DNA from: Verrucomicrobiota bacterium
Lineage (GTDB): Bacteria > Verrucomicrobiota > Verrucomicrobiia > Opitutales > Opitutaceae
DNA: 22,689 nucleotides
Direction of reading: 5' to 3'
Assembly: GCA_023443455.1 (NCBI GenBank)
Contig: JAEZUE010000063.1
Span: 1 to 22,689, forward strand
The position numbers were made by a program, and so were the translations under genes. The notes beneath the pieces were generated by a model, which was given only the letters and a program-made list of their open reading frames with translations, made no database searches and was not told the origin of the DNA. This document shows, in pieces, positions 8,801 to 15,713 of the stretch (within the stretch, counting starts at the first letter, position 1; each line of letters starts with the position of its first letter).

Positions 8801-9213
8801 ACGCCCGCCCACCGACGCGGTCTGAAGACCCGCGCCACGTTGCCAACCCACCAACCCGTGGTGCGGTGCTTCAGCCCGCATTCCTTGACTCGGTCCACCG
8901 CCGCTCACGCCTCCCCCGTCGGCATGCTCTGCCGGCCCGCAGAGGGCGCCACGCCCGGTCCGGCAAGCGCCCACACCGACGCGGTCTGAAGACCCGCGCC
9001 ACGTTGCCAACCCACCAACCCGTGGTGCGGTGCTTCAGCCCGCATCCCCCGACTCCTCAACATCACCACGCCCAACCCGCGCCGCACCCAGCCGGCCGAC
9101 AGGGCGCCTGCGGTCCCTGGCTCCGCCCGCCGACGCGGTCTGAAGACCCGCGCCACGTTGCCACCCTACCAGCCCGTGGTGCGGTGCTTCAGCCCGCATC
9201 CCCCGACTCCTTA
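8801..9213. repeat. Second block of the 165-bp REPIN-like repeat
   Basis: No gene is visible between the terminator and the pectate lyase. The stretch starts directly after the T-run and carries the same unit as 3280-4256 in the same orientation, with landmarks at 8814, 8978 and 9132. The first unit is complete (164 bp). The second is interrupted after CCCCCGACTCC by about 75 bp of different, C-rich sequence (9057-9131). The third contains only the inverted hairpin pair. Its right end stops about 10 bp before the lyase ATG, so the lyase promoter must lie within the repeats or the lyase is transcribed from further upstream. Confidence 0.9.
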
Positions 9214-9222
9214 ACTACCACC

Positions 9223-10566
9223 ATGCCCACCACACCCAACCTCTTCCACCACACCATCGTCGGTCTGCTCGGCGTCGCTTTCGCCACCCTCTCCTTGGCC
9301 TCAACCGCCCCGCTCCCGGCCTTCCCGGGCGCCGAAGGCTTCGGCGCCCTCGCCACCGGCGGCCGCGGCGGCGAAGTCTATCGCGTTACCACATTGGCCG
9401 ACTCCGGCCCGGGCTCCTTCCGCGATGCCGTCAGCCAACCGAACCGCACCGTCGTTTTTACGGTCGGCGGCGTCATCCGCCTCGAAAGCAATGTGCAGTT
9501 GAGCGACAACCTTACCGTCGCCGGCGAAACAGCCCCGGGCGAAGGCATCTGCCTCTACGGCCGCAGCCTCTCGCTGAGCGACCGCTCGAACGTGATCCTC
9601 CGTTTTCTGCGTATCCGCCAAGGCATCGCCGGCGACCGCGGCAAGAAAGCCCTCGGCATGAGCAACGCCCGCAACATCGTCGTCGACCACTGCACGCTCC
9701 AGTGGGGCCGGTGGGACGATCTCGGCATCACCGTGAAGAGCCACGACATCACCGTGCAGCACTGCCTGCTGGCCGAGGCGATCCACCCGCAGAGCTTCGG
9801 CGCGCTGGTCGATTCGGTCACGAACGTCTCCCTCGTCGGCAACCTCTGGCTGAGCAACGAGAGCCGGAACCCGAAGGCCAAGGGCACGATCCAGTTCATC
9901 AACAACGTCGTCTACAACTGGGGCATCACCGGCCTGTGCGGCGGCCACTCCGCCGCCGACCGCTGGCTGGATGTGGTCGGCAACTACTTCGTTTCGGGGC
10001 CCTCCTCGAACGACCGCTTCGCCGGCCAGTTCCTCGCCACCGACCATGTCTTCCAGGCCGACAACTGGGTCGACCTCGACCGCAACGGACGGCTCGACGG
10101 CGCCCTCGCCGCACCCGAGGAGTTCCACCGCCCCGACGAGGAGAAGTACACGCTGCCCACCTTCGAACCCGCCCCGGCGTTGCATCCCACGATTCCGGTT
10201 ACGGTGCTCCCGGCCGCCGAGGCCTTCGCCCGCGTCGTCCGCGAAGCCGGCTGTTCAATCCGCCGCGACGCGATCGACCGCCGGCTCATAGCGGAACTGC
10301 AGTCGCTCGGCACCCGGGGCGCCACCCTTCCGCACAAGGACCCGGCCGGCGAAGCGCTGGTCGGCGGCATTGGCGAGGTCCTTGGCGGCGAGCCCCCGGC
10401 CGACACCGATCGCGACGCTTTGCCCGACGAATGGGAAGCCGCGCACGGGCTCGACCCGGCGGACCCGGCCGACGGCGCAGCCATCGGCCCGAGCGGCTAC
10501 AGCAACCTCGAGCGCTACCTGCACGATTGTGCGGCCCAGCTTGCGGTGGTCTCGGGATCGTCCTGA
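9223..10566 (+). CDS. Secreted pectate lyase (PL1-like right-handed beta-helix)
   Basis: This 447-residue protein has a signal peptide (cut near residue 27-29) followed directly by the pectate-lyase opening PAFPGAEGFGALATGGRGGE (32-51), then YRVTTLADSGPGSFRDAV and VVFTVGGVIRL. Beta-helix features include NIVVDHCTLQWG (151-162, Ca-site-like Asp) and SRNPKAKGTIQFINNVVYNW (214-233), which holds the basic residues expected of a lyase active site. Near the C-terminus, ADTDRDALPDEWEAAHGLDP (393-412) is a calcium-binding thrombospondin-type-3-like segment common after such catalytic domains, followed by GYSNLERYL. It should cleave polygalacturonate by beta-elimination outside the cytoplasm. The resulting unsaturated uronates would feed KduI, KduD and KdgK, encoded further right. 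The exact PL subfamily is not determined. The frame extends upstream through the repeats; I chose 9223 because the signal peptide starts there. Confidence 0.88.
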   Translation: MPTTPNLFHHTIVGLLGVAFATLSLASTAPLPAFPGAEGFGALATGGRGGEVYRVTTLADSGPGSFRDAVSQPNRTVVFTVGGVIRLESNVQLSDNLTVAGETAPGEGICLYGRSLSLSDRSNVILRFLRIRQGIAGDRGKKALGMSNARNIVVDHCTLQWGRWDDLGITVKSHDITVQHCLLAEAIHPQSFGALVDSVTNVSLVGNLWLSNESRNPKAKGTIQFINNVVYNWGITGLCGGHSAADRWLDVVGNYFVSGPSSNDRFAGQFLATDHVFQADNWVDLDRNGRLDGALAAPEEFHRPDEEKYTLPTFEPAPALHPTIPVTVLPAAEAFARVVREAGCSIRRDAIDRRLIAELQSLGTRGATLPHKDPAGEALVGGIGEVLGGEPPADTDRDALPDEWEAAHGLDPADPADGAAIGPSGYSNLERYLHDCAAQLAVVSGSS

Positions 10567-10709
10567 GTCGTAGTCATTCAGTCGAGAGCCGGAGTTTCGG
10601 AGGCATATCGAGAGCCCCCTCGGGCAATCGCCTTGTGTACAATTGGATTGGCGCTCGCCCCTCGACGCTCGCGTCTCGTCAGCATCACCACGGCTGAGTC
10701 CTGTTGGCC

Positions 10710-10742
10710 AAGCGGGGCGGCGGCGGGGGAGTCGCCCCGCTT
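10710..10742 (-). terminator. Hairpin at the end of the lipoprotein gene
   Basis: A perfect 10-bp GC-rich stem (AAGCGGGGCG at 10710-10719 pairing with 10733-10742) abuts the minus-strand stop codon of the lipoprotein gene and also follows the convergent pectate lyase. There is no clear T-run on either side, so it may be a weak bidirectional terminator or another extragenic palindrome. Confidence 0.55.
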
Positions 10743-11140
10743 CAGTCGCGCAGGGCGATCTGAATCTCGCCGAGGATGCGTTGCGAGACGGGTTCGTCGC
10801 CGAAGCTGCCCACGCGGATGTCGATCCGGGAGGTCGTGGGTGTGAGCGCGGTGAGCGTGATTTCGATCTTTTCCCCGAGGGCGGTTTTGGCGGTGACGAC
10901 CCCGGCCAACGCGTCGGCCCGCGAGGCGATTTCGGAAAACTGGAGGTTCTTCAGTGCCTTGGTCGTGGCCGCGACCGTGTCTTCGAGGGAGGCGTCGAGA
11001 GTGGTCTGCAGTGCGCCGCGCACCCAGGCGACGGCATCGTTGGTGGCTTCGCGCACATGCGTGCAACCGGTGGCGAGGAACAGGCCGGTGGCGGTGAGCA
11101 GGGCGATGAGGAGGGGGCGGGTGAAGCGATGTAGTTTCAT
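10742..11140 (-). CDS. DUF3568-like small lipoprotein
   Basis: This 132-residue protein has a lipoprotein signal: MKLHRFTRPLLIALLTATGL, then FLATGC with the lipobox Cys at 26, so it should be lipid-anchored after export. The mature part, with EDTVAATTKALKNLQF, GEKIEITLTAL, IDIRVGSFGDEPVSQRILGE, matches what I recognise as the DUF3568 fold: a helix followed by beta strands, ending in a short helix. Its function is unknown. The start was chosen at 11140 because the upstream extension to 11233 has no signal character. The gene stands alone on the minus strand, convergent with the pectate lyase and downstream of the terminated PEP-CTERM gene. No ribosome-binding site is visible. Confidence 0.8.
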   Translation of the reverse strand: MKLHRFTRPLLIALLTATGLFLATGCTHVREATNDAVAWVRGALQTTLDASLEDTVAATTKALKNLQFSEIASRADALAGVVTAKTALGEKIEITLTALTPTTSRIDIRVGSFGDEPVSQRILGEIQIALRD

Positions 11141-11242
11141 GGTCGGGTAGGACAGGTGTCTGGTGTGACCACGATCACCGCAGGTTGTTCGCTGCGGTGG
11201 GGCACCTCCGGTGGTGGCTGTTGCAGGGGCCAAGAGACAAAA

Positions 11243-11268
11243 GGGCGGCCCGACGAAGCGGGCCGCCC
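11243..11268 (-). terminator. Terminator of the PEP-CTERM gene
   Basis: A perfect 10-bp stem, GGGCGGCCCG/CGGGCCGCCC, has a six-base loop. Read on the minus strand it is followed by CTTTTGTC, so it fits an intrinsic terminator 28 bases after the stop codon at 11297. Confidence 0.8.
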
Positions 11269-11296
11269 GAAAATGGGGCCGAAAGCGCGGGCTGGC

Positions 11297-11980
11297 TCAG
11301 CGGCGGCACCGCCGCCAAACGGCGATGGCGAAGGCGCCGAGGCCGGCCAGCAGCGCGTAGGTCGATGGCTCCGGGATGACCGTGGGCTTCATCGAGATCA
11401 ACTGCATGGCGTCACCCTTGCCGCCGTTGGTCGAGAGAACGAAAGCGCTGGTGCCGTTCGGCGCCACGGCATCGACAGGGTCGGCGAGGCCGATGGCCGG
11501 GATCGCGGCGACTCCGCCAAAGTCCGGGCCGAACAGGTTGAAGTCTCCGCCGTTGCTGGCTCCCCAGGTGGAGCTCCCGACGGTCTGCCCAATCAACTCT
11601 CGGGTCAGATCGAGTGTGGCGCCGCCCGTGTCCCAAATTAACCCTCCAAAATCGCCGAGCCCGAACGTACCATTGCCGGCGCTGGCTCCGGTGATCGTCA
11701 GGCTCAGGTCCACCAACCAGTCGGGCAGGCCGGAGCCGGGGTCGGGGAGCGTGACGGCGAGCAACCTCGGTGGGAGGTCCGGTGGGGTGCTCGGTTTCGT
11801 CGGGTATTCCCCGGGGTTCGGCAGACCGGTGTCGTCGAAGGTGATGTACCCGGTGGCTGTGGCGGTGTTCGCGCGGGAGGCTCCCGAGTAGGTGAGTTCA
11901 AAGGTGATGAGTGTGGCCTGCGCAGCGATGGCCGACACGAACGCGAGGCCCGACACGGCCAGCAGTCTGTGGAGTTTCAT
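11297..11980 (-). CDS. PEP-CTERM sorting-domain protein
   Basis: This 227-residue protein has a signal peptide with cleavage near AAQA-T23. The middle is rich in Gly, Asp, Thr and Asn, as in secreted beta-rich proteins. The C-terminus is a textbook PEP-CTERM signal (201-227): VIPEPSTYALLAGLGAFAIA, then VWRRCRR, that is a PEP motif, a transmembrane helix and an Arg-rich tail. Such proteins are processed by an exosortase (EpsH/XrtA type), usually in bacteria making extracellular polymer, so an exosortase gene should exist elsewhere in the genome. No catalytic domain is recognisable. The start at 11980 is at the signal peptide; the 39-codon upstream extension is Arg-rich and unlikely to be translated. 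It is monocistronic, with a terminator at 11243-11268. Confidence 0.88.
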   Translation of the reverse strand: MKLHRLLAVSGLAFVSAIAAQATLITFELTYSGASRANTATATGYITFDDTGLPNPGEYPTKPSTPPDLPPRLLAVTLPDPGSGLPDWLVDLSLTITGASAGNGTFGLGDFGGLIWDTGGATLDLTRELIGQTVGSSTWGASNGGDFNLFGPDFGGVAAIPAIGLADPVDAVAPNGTSAFVLSTNGGKGDAMQLISMKPTVIPEPSTYALLAGLGAFAIAVWRRCRR

Positions 11981-12211
11981 GGGAAGTGTGCTTGGGTTTG
12001 CGGCGGGCGCGGTGCGAACGCCGTGGACACGATGTCGGTTGGCCACGCGCCGGCGCAAGCGATTTGTAACAATTTTGCGATACGTGGGGGCGGCCATGAG
12101 GAGGTTTCATGCGGATCCGGGTACGGCCGCTCGAGCCGGCGGGTGGGGGCGGGATCGCCTGCAGGTCTTTTCTTTCCTGTGGCCGCGCCGCCGCCTACAA
12201 ATTTGGGTCCC
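11981..12211. promoter_or_regulatory. Divergent spacer between PEP-CTERM and M24 peptidase genes
   Basis: This 231-bp spacer is GC-rich apart from a short AT-rich island at about 12060-12080 (TTTGTAACAATTTTGCGATA) and TACAAATTTG just before the peptidase start. These are the only plausible promoter-like positions for the two divergent genes. No palindromic operator stands out. Confidence 0.3.
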
Positions 12212-13372
12212 ATGCACCAAGTCCCACTGGCCGAGTTGAACGAACGAATGGCGCGGTTTCGCGTGCGGATGGACCGCGACTGCCCGGACTGGGAGCTGGC
12301 GGCGTTTTTCGGGCGGATCAACCAGTACTATTTCACCGGCACGATGCAGGACGGTGTGCTGTTGGTGCCGCGCGACGGCGAGGCGGTGCTGTGGGTCCGG
12401 CGGAGTCTGGAACGCGCGCAGGACGAGTCGCTGTTTCCGGCGATCCGGCCGATGCGGAGCTACCGCGATGCGTTGCCGGCGGGTGCGACGTCGTGGCGGA
12501 AGATCCACCTCGAGACCGAGCTCGCGCCGCTCGCGATGGTGGAGCGTTTCCGCAAGCACTTCGTCTGCGAGAACGTGGCGGCGCTCGATGGCGTGATCGC
12601 GCGGGTGCGGGCGGTGAAGAGCCCGTACGAGCTGGCTATTCTCGAGCGTTGCGGCGCGGTCCACCGGCGGGTGCAGGAGGAGCTGGTGCCGGCGTTGCTG
12701 CGCGAGGGGATGAGCGAGGCGGAGTTTGCCGGCGACCTCAACTCGCTGTTGCTGCGCGAGGGGCACCAGGGGCTGGTGCGCTTCGGCATGTTCGGCGTCG
12801 AGATGGTCGTCGGGCAGCTCGGCTTCGGCGAGAGTTCGCTGTACCCGACAAACTTCGACGGGCCGGCCGGTTGTCTCGGCATGAGCCCGGCCGCGCCGGT
12901 TCTCGGCAGCCCGGAGCGGAAGTTGCGTATTGGCGATCTGGTCTTCGTCGACGTGCCCTACGGCATCGAGGGCTATGCGACGGACAAGACGACGGTCTAT
13001 GCGTTCGGGCGGGCCTTCCCCGACGAGGTTGCGGCGCTGCACCGGCGCTGTCTCGATCTCGAGCAACGCATCGCGGCGGAGCTGAAACCGGGTGCGATCC
13101 CGTCGGAGATCTACCGGCAGATCTTGGCGGCGCAGGATGCGGCGTTTCTGGAGCACTTCATGGGTTTCGGCGCGCGGCGCGTGAGCTTCCTCGGGCACGG
13201 CGTCGGTCTGCAGATCGACGAATGGCCGGTGCTGGCGGAGCGTTTCGACGAGCCGCTGGAGGAAGGCATGGTGCTGGCCGTCGAGCCCAAGCGCGGCGTG
13301 CCCGGCGTGGGCATGGTCGGCAGCGAGAACACGTATGTCGTCACGCCGGCGGGTGGGCGGAGCCTCACGTGA
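12212..13372 (+). CDS. M24-family Xaa-Pro aminopeptidase-like protein
   Basis: This 386-residue protein has a creatinase-like N-terminal domain (about 1-125) and a C-terminal pita-bread metallopeptidase domain (about 130-380). The five metal ligands of M24 enzymes can be placed: D247 (VFVDVPYG), D258 (YATDKTTVY), H329 (SFLGHGVGLQIDEWP), E358 (VLAVEPK) and E372 (GSENTYVVT). It should therefore be an active two-metal hydrolase releasing an N-terminal residue before proline, or a related dipeptidase; exact specificity cannot be told. There is no signal peptide, so it is cytoplasmic. I chose ATG 12212 because it begins a normal N-terminal domain; the upstream frame to 11969 crosses the divergent promoter region. 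The TGA stop is the start of a palindrome cluster (13369-13416). The nuclease gene 100 bp downstream is probably unrelated in function. Confidence 0.88.
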   Translation: MHQVPLAELNERMARFRVRMDRDCPDWELAAFFGRINQYYFTGTMQDGVLLVPRDGEAVLWVRRSLERAQDESLFPAIRPMRSYRDALPAGATSWRKIHLETELAPLAMVERFRKHFVCENVAALDGVIARVRAVKSPYELAILERCGAVHRRVQEELVPALLREGMSEAEFAGDLNSLLLREGHQGLVRFGMFGVEMVVGQLGFGESSLYPTNFDGPAGCLGMSPAAPVLGSPERKLRIGDLVFVDVPYGIEGYATDKTTVYAFGRAFPDEVAALHRRCLDLEQRIAAELKPGAIPSEIYRQILAAQDAAFLEHFMGFGARRVSFLGHGVGLQIDEWPVLAERFDEPLEEGMVLAVEPKRGVPGVGMVGSENTYVVTPAGGRSLT

Positions 13373-13416
13373 GGTTTTCGCTGCGCGAAAGCCTTGGGCG
13401 GCGCTTCGCGCCGCCG
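13369..13416 (+). repeat. Double hairpin placed on the peptidase stop codon
   Basis: GTGA (13369-13372, which contains the peptidase TGA) is followed by the hairpin GGTTTTCGC/GCGAAAGCC (13373-13381 with 13385-13393, one G-T pair) and then by the perfect hairpin GGCGGCGC/GCGCCGCC (13397-13404 with 13408-13415, loop TTC). The same two hairpins occur in inverted orientation at 14147-14193. It could act as a terminator, although no T-run follows. Confidence 0.85.
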
Positions 13417-13472
13417 TGGGGTGGGGTGATTTTGGTGGTGCATGGGGAGAGGTGCATTGGCATGCCGGGATC

Positions 13473-14120
13473 ATGACAACGGGGCATGGGCGGGTGCGGA
13501 TCGTGGCGGACGATCGGGAGAATGCGGGCGGGGTGATCGGGGTGTTGCGGGGTCGCGCGGAGGTCGAGTTGGAGGTGCGTCGGCTGGGGGTGGGGGACTT
13601 CGTGGTGGGCGAAAGCTGCCTCGTGGAACGCAAGACGCTGGCCGACTTCGCGCAGTCGGTGATCGATGCGCGGCTGTTTCGACAGGCTGCGGCCATGGCC
13701 GCAGCGGGGCGGCGGGCGGTGTTGGTCCTCGAAGGCACGGCGACCGATCTCGCGACGGTGGGCATGAGCCGGGAGTCGCTGCAGGGGGCGTTGATCGCCG
13801 TGGGGGTGTTCTACGGTGTCGCCGTGCTGCGCGCCCGCGATGTGGACGAGACGGCCCGGCTGCTCGTCTATCTCGGGCAGCAGGCGCTGACCCGCGCGGA
13901 GGGTGCGTACGGGCGTCCCGGGTACCGACCGAAGGGGCGCCGTGCGCGGCAGCTCTACGTGCTGCAAGGTCTGCCCGGCATCGGCCCCGAGCGCGCGGAA
14001 CGCCTGCTGGAGCGTTTCGGGTCGGTCGAGCGCACGATGGCGGCGAGCGCCGAGGAGCTCGCCGCCATCGAGGGCATCGGCCCGCGAATCGCCGAGCGTA
14101 TCCGCTGGGTGGTGGAGTAG
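13473..14120 (+). CDS. XPF/ERCC4-type structure-specific nuclease
   Basis: This compact 215-residue protein has an ERCC4 nuclease domain (about 8-140) followed by tandem helix-hairpin-helix motifs (about 160-213). The catalytic signature is complete: DDRE (13-16), GD at 41-42, and ERKTLAD (52-58), matching the XPF motif GD..ERK...D. The HhH motifs are LQGLPGIGPERAERLLERFG (164-183) and IEGIGPRIAERI (199-210). This is the layout of short archaeal XPF proteins, without the helicase part of Hef or eukaryotic XPF. It should cut 3'-flap or branched DNA in repair or recombination, probably as a dimer. The family is uncommon in bacteria. The start at 13473 was chosen because the sequence before it is low-quality coding through the palindromes. 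The TAG stop merges into the hairpin cluster at 14119-14193. Family call: confident. Cellular role: inferred. Confidence 0.88.
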   Translation: MTTGHGRVRIVADDRENAGGVIGVLRGRAEVELEVRRLGVGDFVVGESCLVERKTLADFAQSVIDARLFRQAAAMAAAGRRAVLVLEGTATDLATVGMSRESLQGALIAVGVFYGVAVLRARDVDETARLLVYLGQQALTRAEGAYGRPGYRPKGRRARQLYVLQGLPGIGPERAERLLERFGSVERTMAASAEELAAIEGIGPRIAERIRWVVE

Positions 14121-14193
14121 GATTCCGCGTGCCGCGGAATCCTCACGGCGGCGCGCAGCGCGCCGCCTCAGGTTTTCGCGTCCGCGAAAACCT
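14119..14193 (-). repeat. Triple hairpin between convergent nuclease and LarA-like genes
   Basis: Three perfect hairpins lie in a row: AGGATTCCGCG with its complement (14119-14129/14133-14143), GGCGGCGCG/CGCGCCGCC (14147-14155/14159-14167) and AGGTTTTCGCG with its complement (14170-14180/14183-14193). Read on the minus strand they form a chain of (N)TGA/GCGA tetranucleotide plus GG..CC hairpin. The second and third are inverted relatives of the element at 13369-13416. The third encodes the last residues of the LarA-like protein (VFADAKT), whose TGA stop lies between hairpins. The cluster probably also separates the two convergent transcripts. Confidence 0.88.
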
Positions 14194-15454
14194 CGCGGTA
14201 GGCCCAGAGGCCGATGGCGGGGTTCGAGATGTAGAAGATGCGCTCACCGTCGGGCAGCACGTTCCAGCCGTCCTTGAGCTTCGCGGGATCGTAGCGCTTC
14301 GTCATCTCGCCGAGGTCGGCGTACTGGAAGCCGGCGCCCTCGATCTCCTCGCGGGTGAGCTGGCCGGGGCAATACGTGATGTCGAAGCGACCTTCGCTGG
14401 AACCGTGGATGAGGTGGGCGGCCGCGCCGAGGTTGTTCTGCAACTCGGCGTTGGCCTTGGTGGCGGCGAGGGTCTTCGGCGTGCCGTGGTAGCCGTACTT
14501 GCGGATGAGGCGGTCGATCTCGTGGTCCTCGCCGAACTCCTTCAGCCCGGGCGCGAGGATGATGAGCTGGCCGCGGTCGGCCATCGCCATGCGGGTGCGG
14601 TAGATCGCCTTGTTGCCCAGCCACGTGCTCTTGAATTCGGAGGGATCGAGGTAGACGACAGCCTTGTCGATCTGCTCGTCGAGCATCTGGAAGTTCACCT
14701 CGAGCGAGAGCTGGGCCGCCTGGTTGAAGACCTCGTGGTCGTCGCCCACGAAGAGACCGCGGACCTTGAGCTGGCCGTCGGTGGCGTCGCGGCCGACGAC
14801 GGTGTGCACGTAGACGATCGGCAGGTGCTTGGTGAAGTTCTCGCCGGCGTAGTTGAGAATCCGACGCACGGGCGTGTCGGCCCGGCCCATCATGCGCTCC
14901 ATGCCGTAGGCGGCGCCGACGAAGTGGCTCTTGTTGATGCCCTCGGAGCCGCCGGTGCCGACAAAGATGTTCTTGTTGTAGTTGGCCATGCCGATGACCT
15001 CGTGCGGCACGACCTGGCCGATGGAGAGCACGAGATCGTGGCCGCCGGTGGCGAGCAGATTGGCGACCTGCGCGGGCCACGGGAACTCGACCGCGCCGCC
15101 GGAGACTTCCTTCACGAACTCCGCCGGTACGGTGCCGACCGTGGTGATGCCCGTGCGCCAGTTATGGACGCGGAAGAGCGACTCGGGCACGCCGGGGAAC
15201 ATCTCGTGGATCTGCTCGGACGTCATCGGCGAGTGGGTGCCAAGGGCGGGAAGGATGTCGGTGAGCTGCGCGCCGTAGTAGTCGAAGGCGTAGCGCGTGA
15301 GGTCGCCGGCGCGGGAGTGGAAGCGCGTGAAGTCGGGCGGGATGGCGAGCACGCGCTTCTTGGCGCCGAGCTTGGCGAGCGCCTCATGGAGACCGGCGCG
15401 AAGATCGGCCGGGGTGAAGACGGTGGAGGCGGAGCCGCGGGCGTAGTAAAGCAT
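14168..15454 (-). CDS. LarA-family (nickel-pincer) 2-hydroxyacid racemase/epimerase
   Basis: This 428-residue cytoplasmic protein of the lactate racemase family (DUF2088) is of normal length. Family active-site residues can be placed: D41 and R44 (PPDFTRF), H74 (LGTHSPM), H151 (VVPHE), K161 (NYNKNIF) and H177 (NKSHF). The H151-K161-H177 spacings of 10 and 16 equal those of Lactiplantibacillus plantarum LarA (H174, K184, H200), where the Lys binds the nickel-pincer nucleotide and H200 ligates Ni. The cofactor should therefore be bound and LarB/C/E homologues should exist elsewhere. LarA homologues act on varied 2-hydroxyacids. Beside KDG kinase, KdgR and KduI/KduD, a sugar-acid substrate is likelier than lactate; this is inference. 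The frame extends to 15772, but ATG 15454 is preferred because the upstream part reads through repeats and terminator hairpins. Confidence 0.87.
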   Translation of the reverse strand: MLYYARGSASTVFTPADLRAGLHEALAKLGAKKRVLAIPPDFTRFHSRAGDLTRYAFDYYGAQLTDILPALGTHSPMTSEQIHEMFPGVPESLFRVHNWRTGITTVGTVPAEFVKEVSGGAVEFPWPAQVANLLATGGHDLVLSIGQVVPHEVIGMANYNKNIFVGTGGSEGINKSHFVGAAYGMERMMGRADTPVRRILNYAGENFTKHLPIVYVHTVVGRDATDGQLKVRGLFVGDDHEVFNQAAQLSLEVNFQMLDEQIDKAVVYLDPSEFKSTWLGNKAIYRTRMAMADRGQLIILAPGLKEFGEDHEIDRLIRKYGYHGTPKTLAATKANAELQNNLGAAAHLIHGSSEGRFDITYCPGQLTREEIEGAGFQYADLGEMTKRYDPAKLKDGWNVLPDGERIFYISNPAIGLWAYREVFADAKT

Positions 15455-15637
15455 GGGAAGGGAAGAAGTAGTTGGTAGTTGGAAGTTGGTCGAAGGAGGG
15501 CGAGCGCCGGGAGGGGGAAGAAGTTGGAAATTTGAAGTTGGTGTGGCGGCCGGAGTCGGGGTGGTACTGTCGTCGTTTGGCGCTCGACGTCCATTTCGTC
15601 CATCGGGTCCATCACGTCCATCCATCCGTTTCAGCCC
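15455..15637. other. Low-complexity leader region upstream of the LarA-like gene
   Basis: Directly upstream of the LarA-like start (minus strand) lie repeated CCAACTT / CCAACTA words (complement of 15468-15545). Further out is a 9-bp tandem tract ending each unit in GTCCAT (15586-15594, 15595-15603, 15604-15612, 15613-15621, then a partial unit). No gene or recognised regulatory site is seen. With 15638-15782 this forms a 328-bp gene-free stretch that also holds a REP, a terminator and a REPIN. Confidence 0.6.
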
Positions 15638-15661
15638 GGTGCGACCAAGGTCGCGCCCGAC
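15638..15661 (-). repeat. REP-like palindrome, GGTGCGACC family
   Basis: GGTGCGACC, AA and GGTCGCGCC (15638-15657) form a 9-bp hairpin with one G-T pair. On the minus strand it is preceded by GTCG (15661-15658). The same element, with GTAG and perfect arms, occurs at 22403-22426, so it is a dispersed repeat. Confidence 0.85.
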
Positions 15662-15668
15662 AGAAAAG

Positions 15669-15695
15669 CGGCGCGGCCGAAGAGTGGCCGCGCCG
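15669..15695 (-). terminator. Probable terminator of the KDG kinase gene
   Basis: The perfect 10-bp stem CGGCGCGGCC/GGCCGCGCCG has a seven-base loop and is followed on the minus strand by CTTTTCTG. It lies about 90 bases after the kdgK stop and before the LarA-like gene, so the two are probably transcribed separately unless readthrough occurs. Confidence 0.75.
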
Positions 15696-15713
15696 GGATG
15701 ATTGCTGCGGGTG

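Noticed and set aside
13442..15478. 678-residue plus-strand frame across the nuclease and opposite the LarA-like gene
   Set aside because: It overlaps the ERCC4 gene in another frame, crosses three hairpins and is antisense to a protein with intact LarA active-site motifs.
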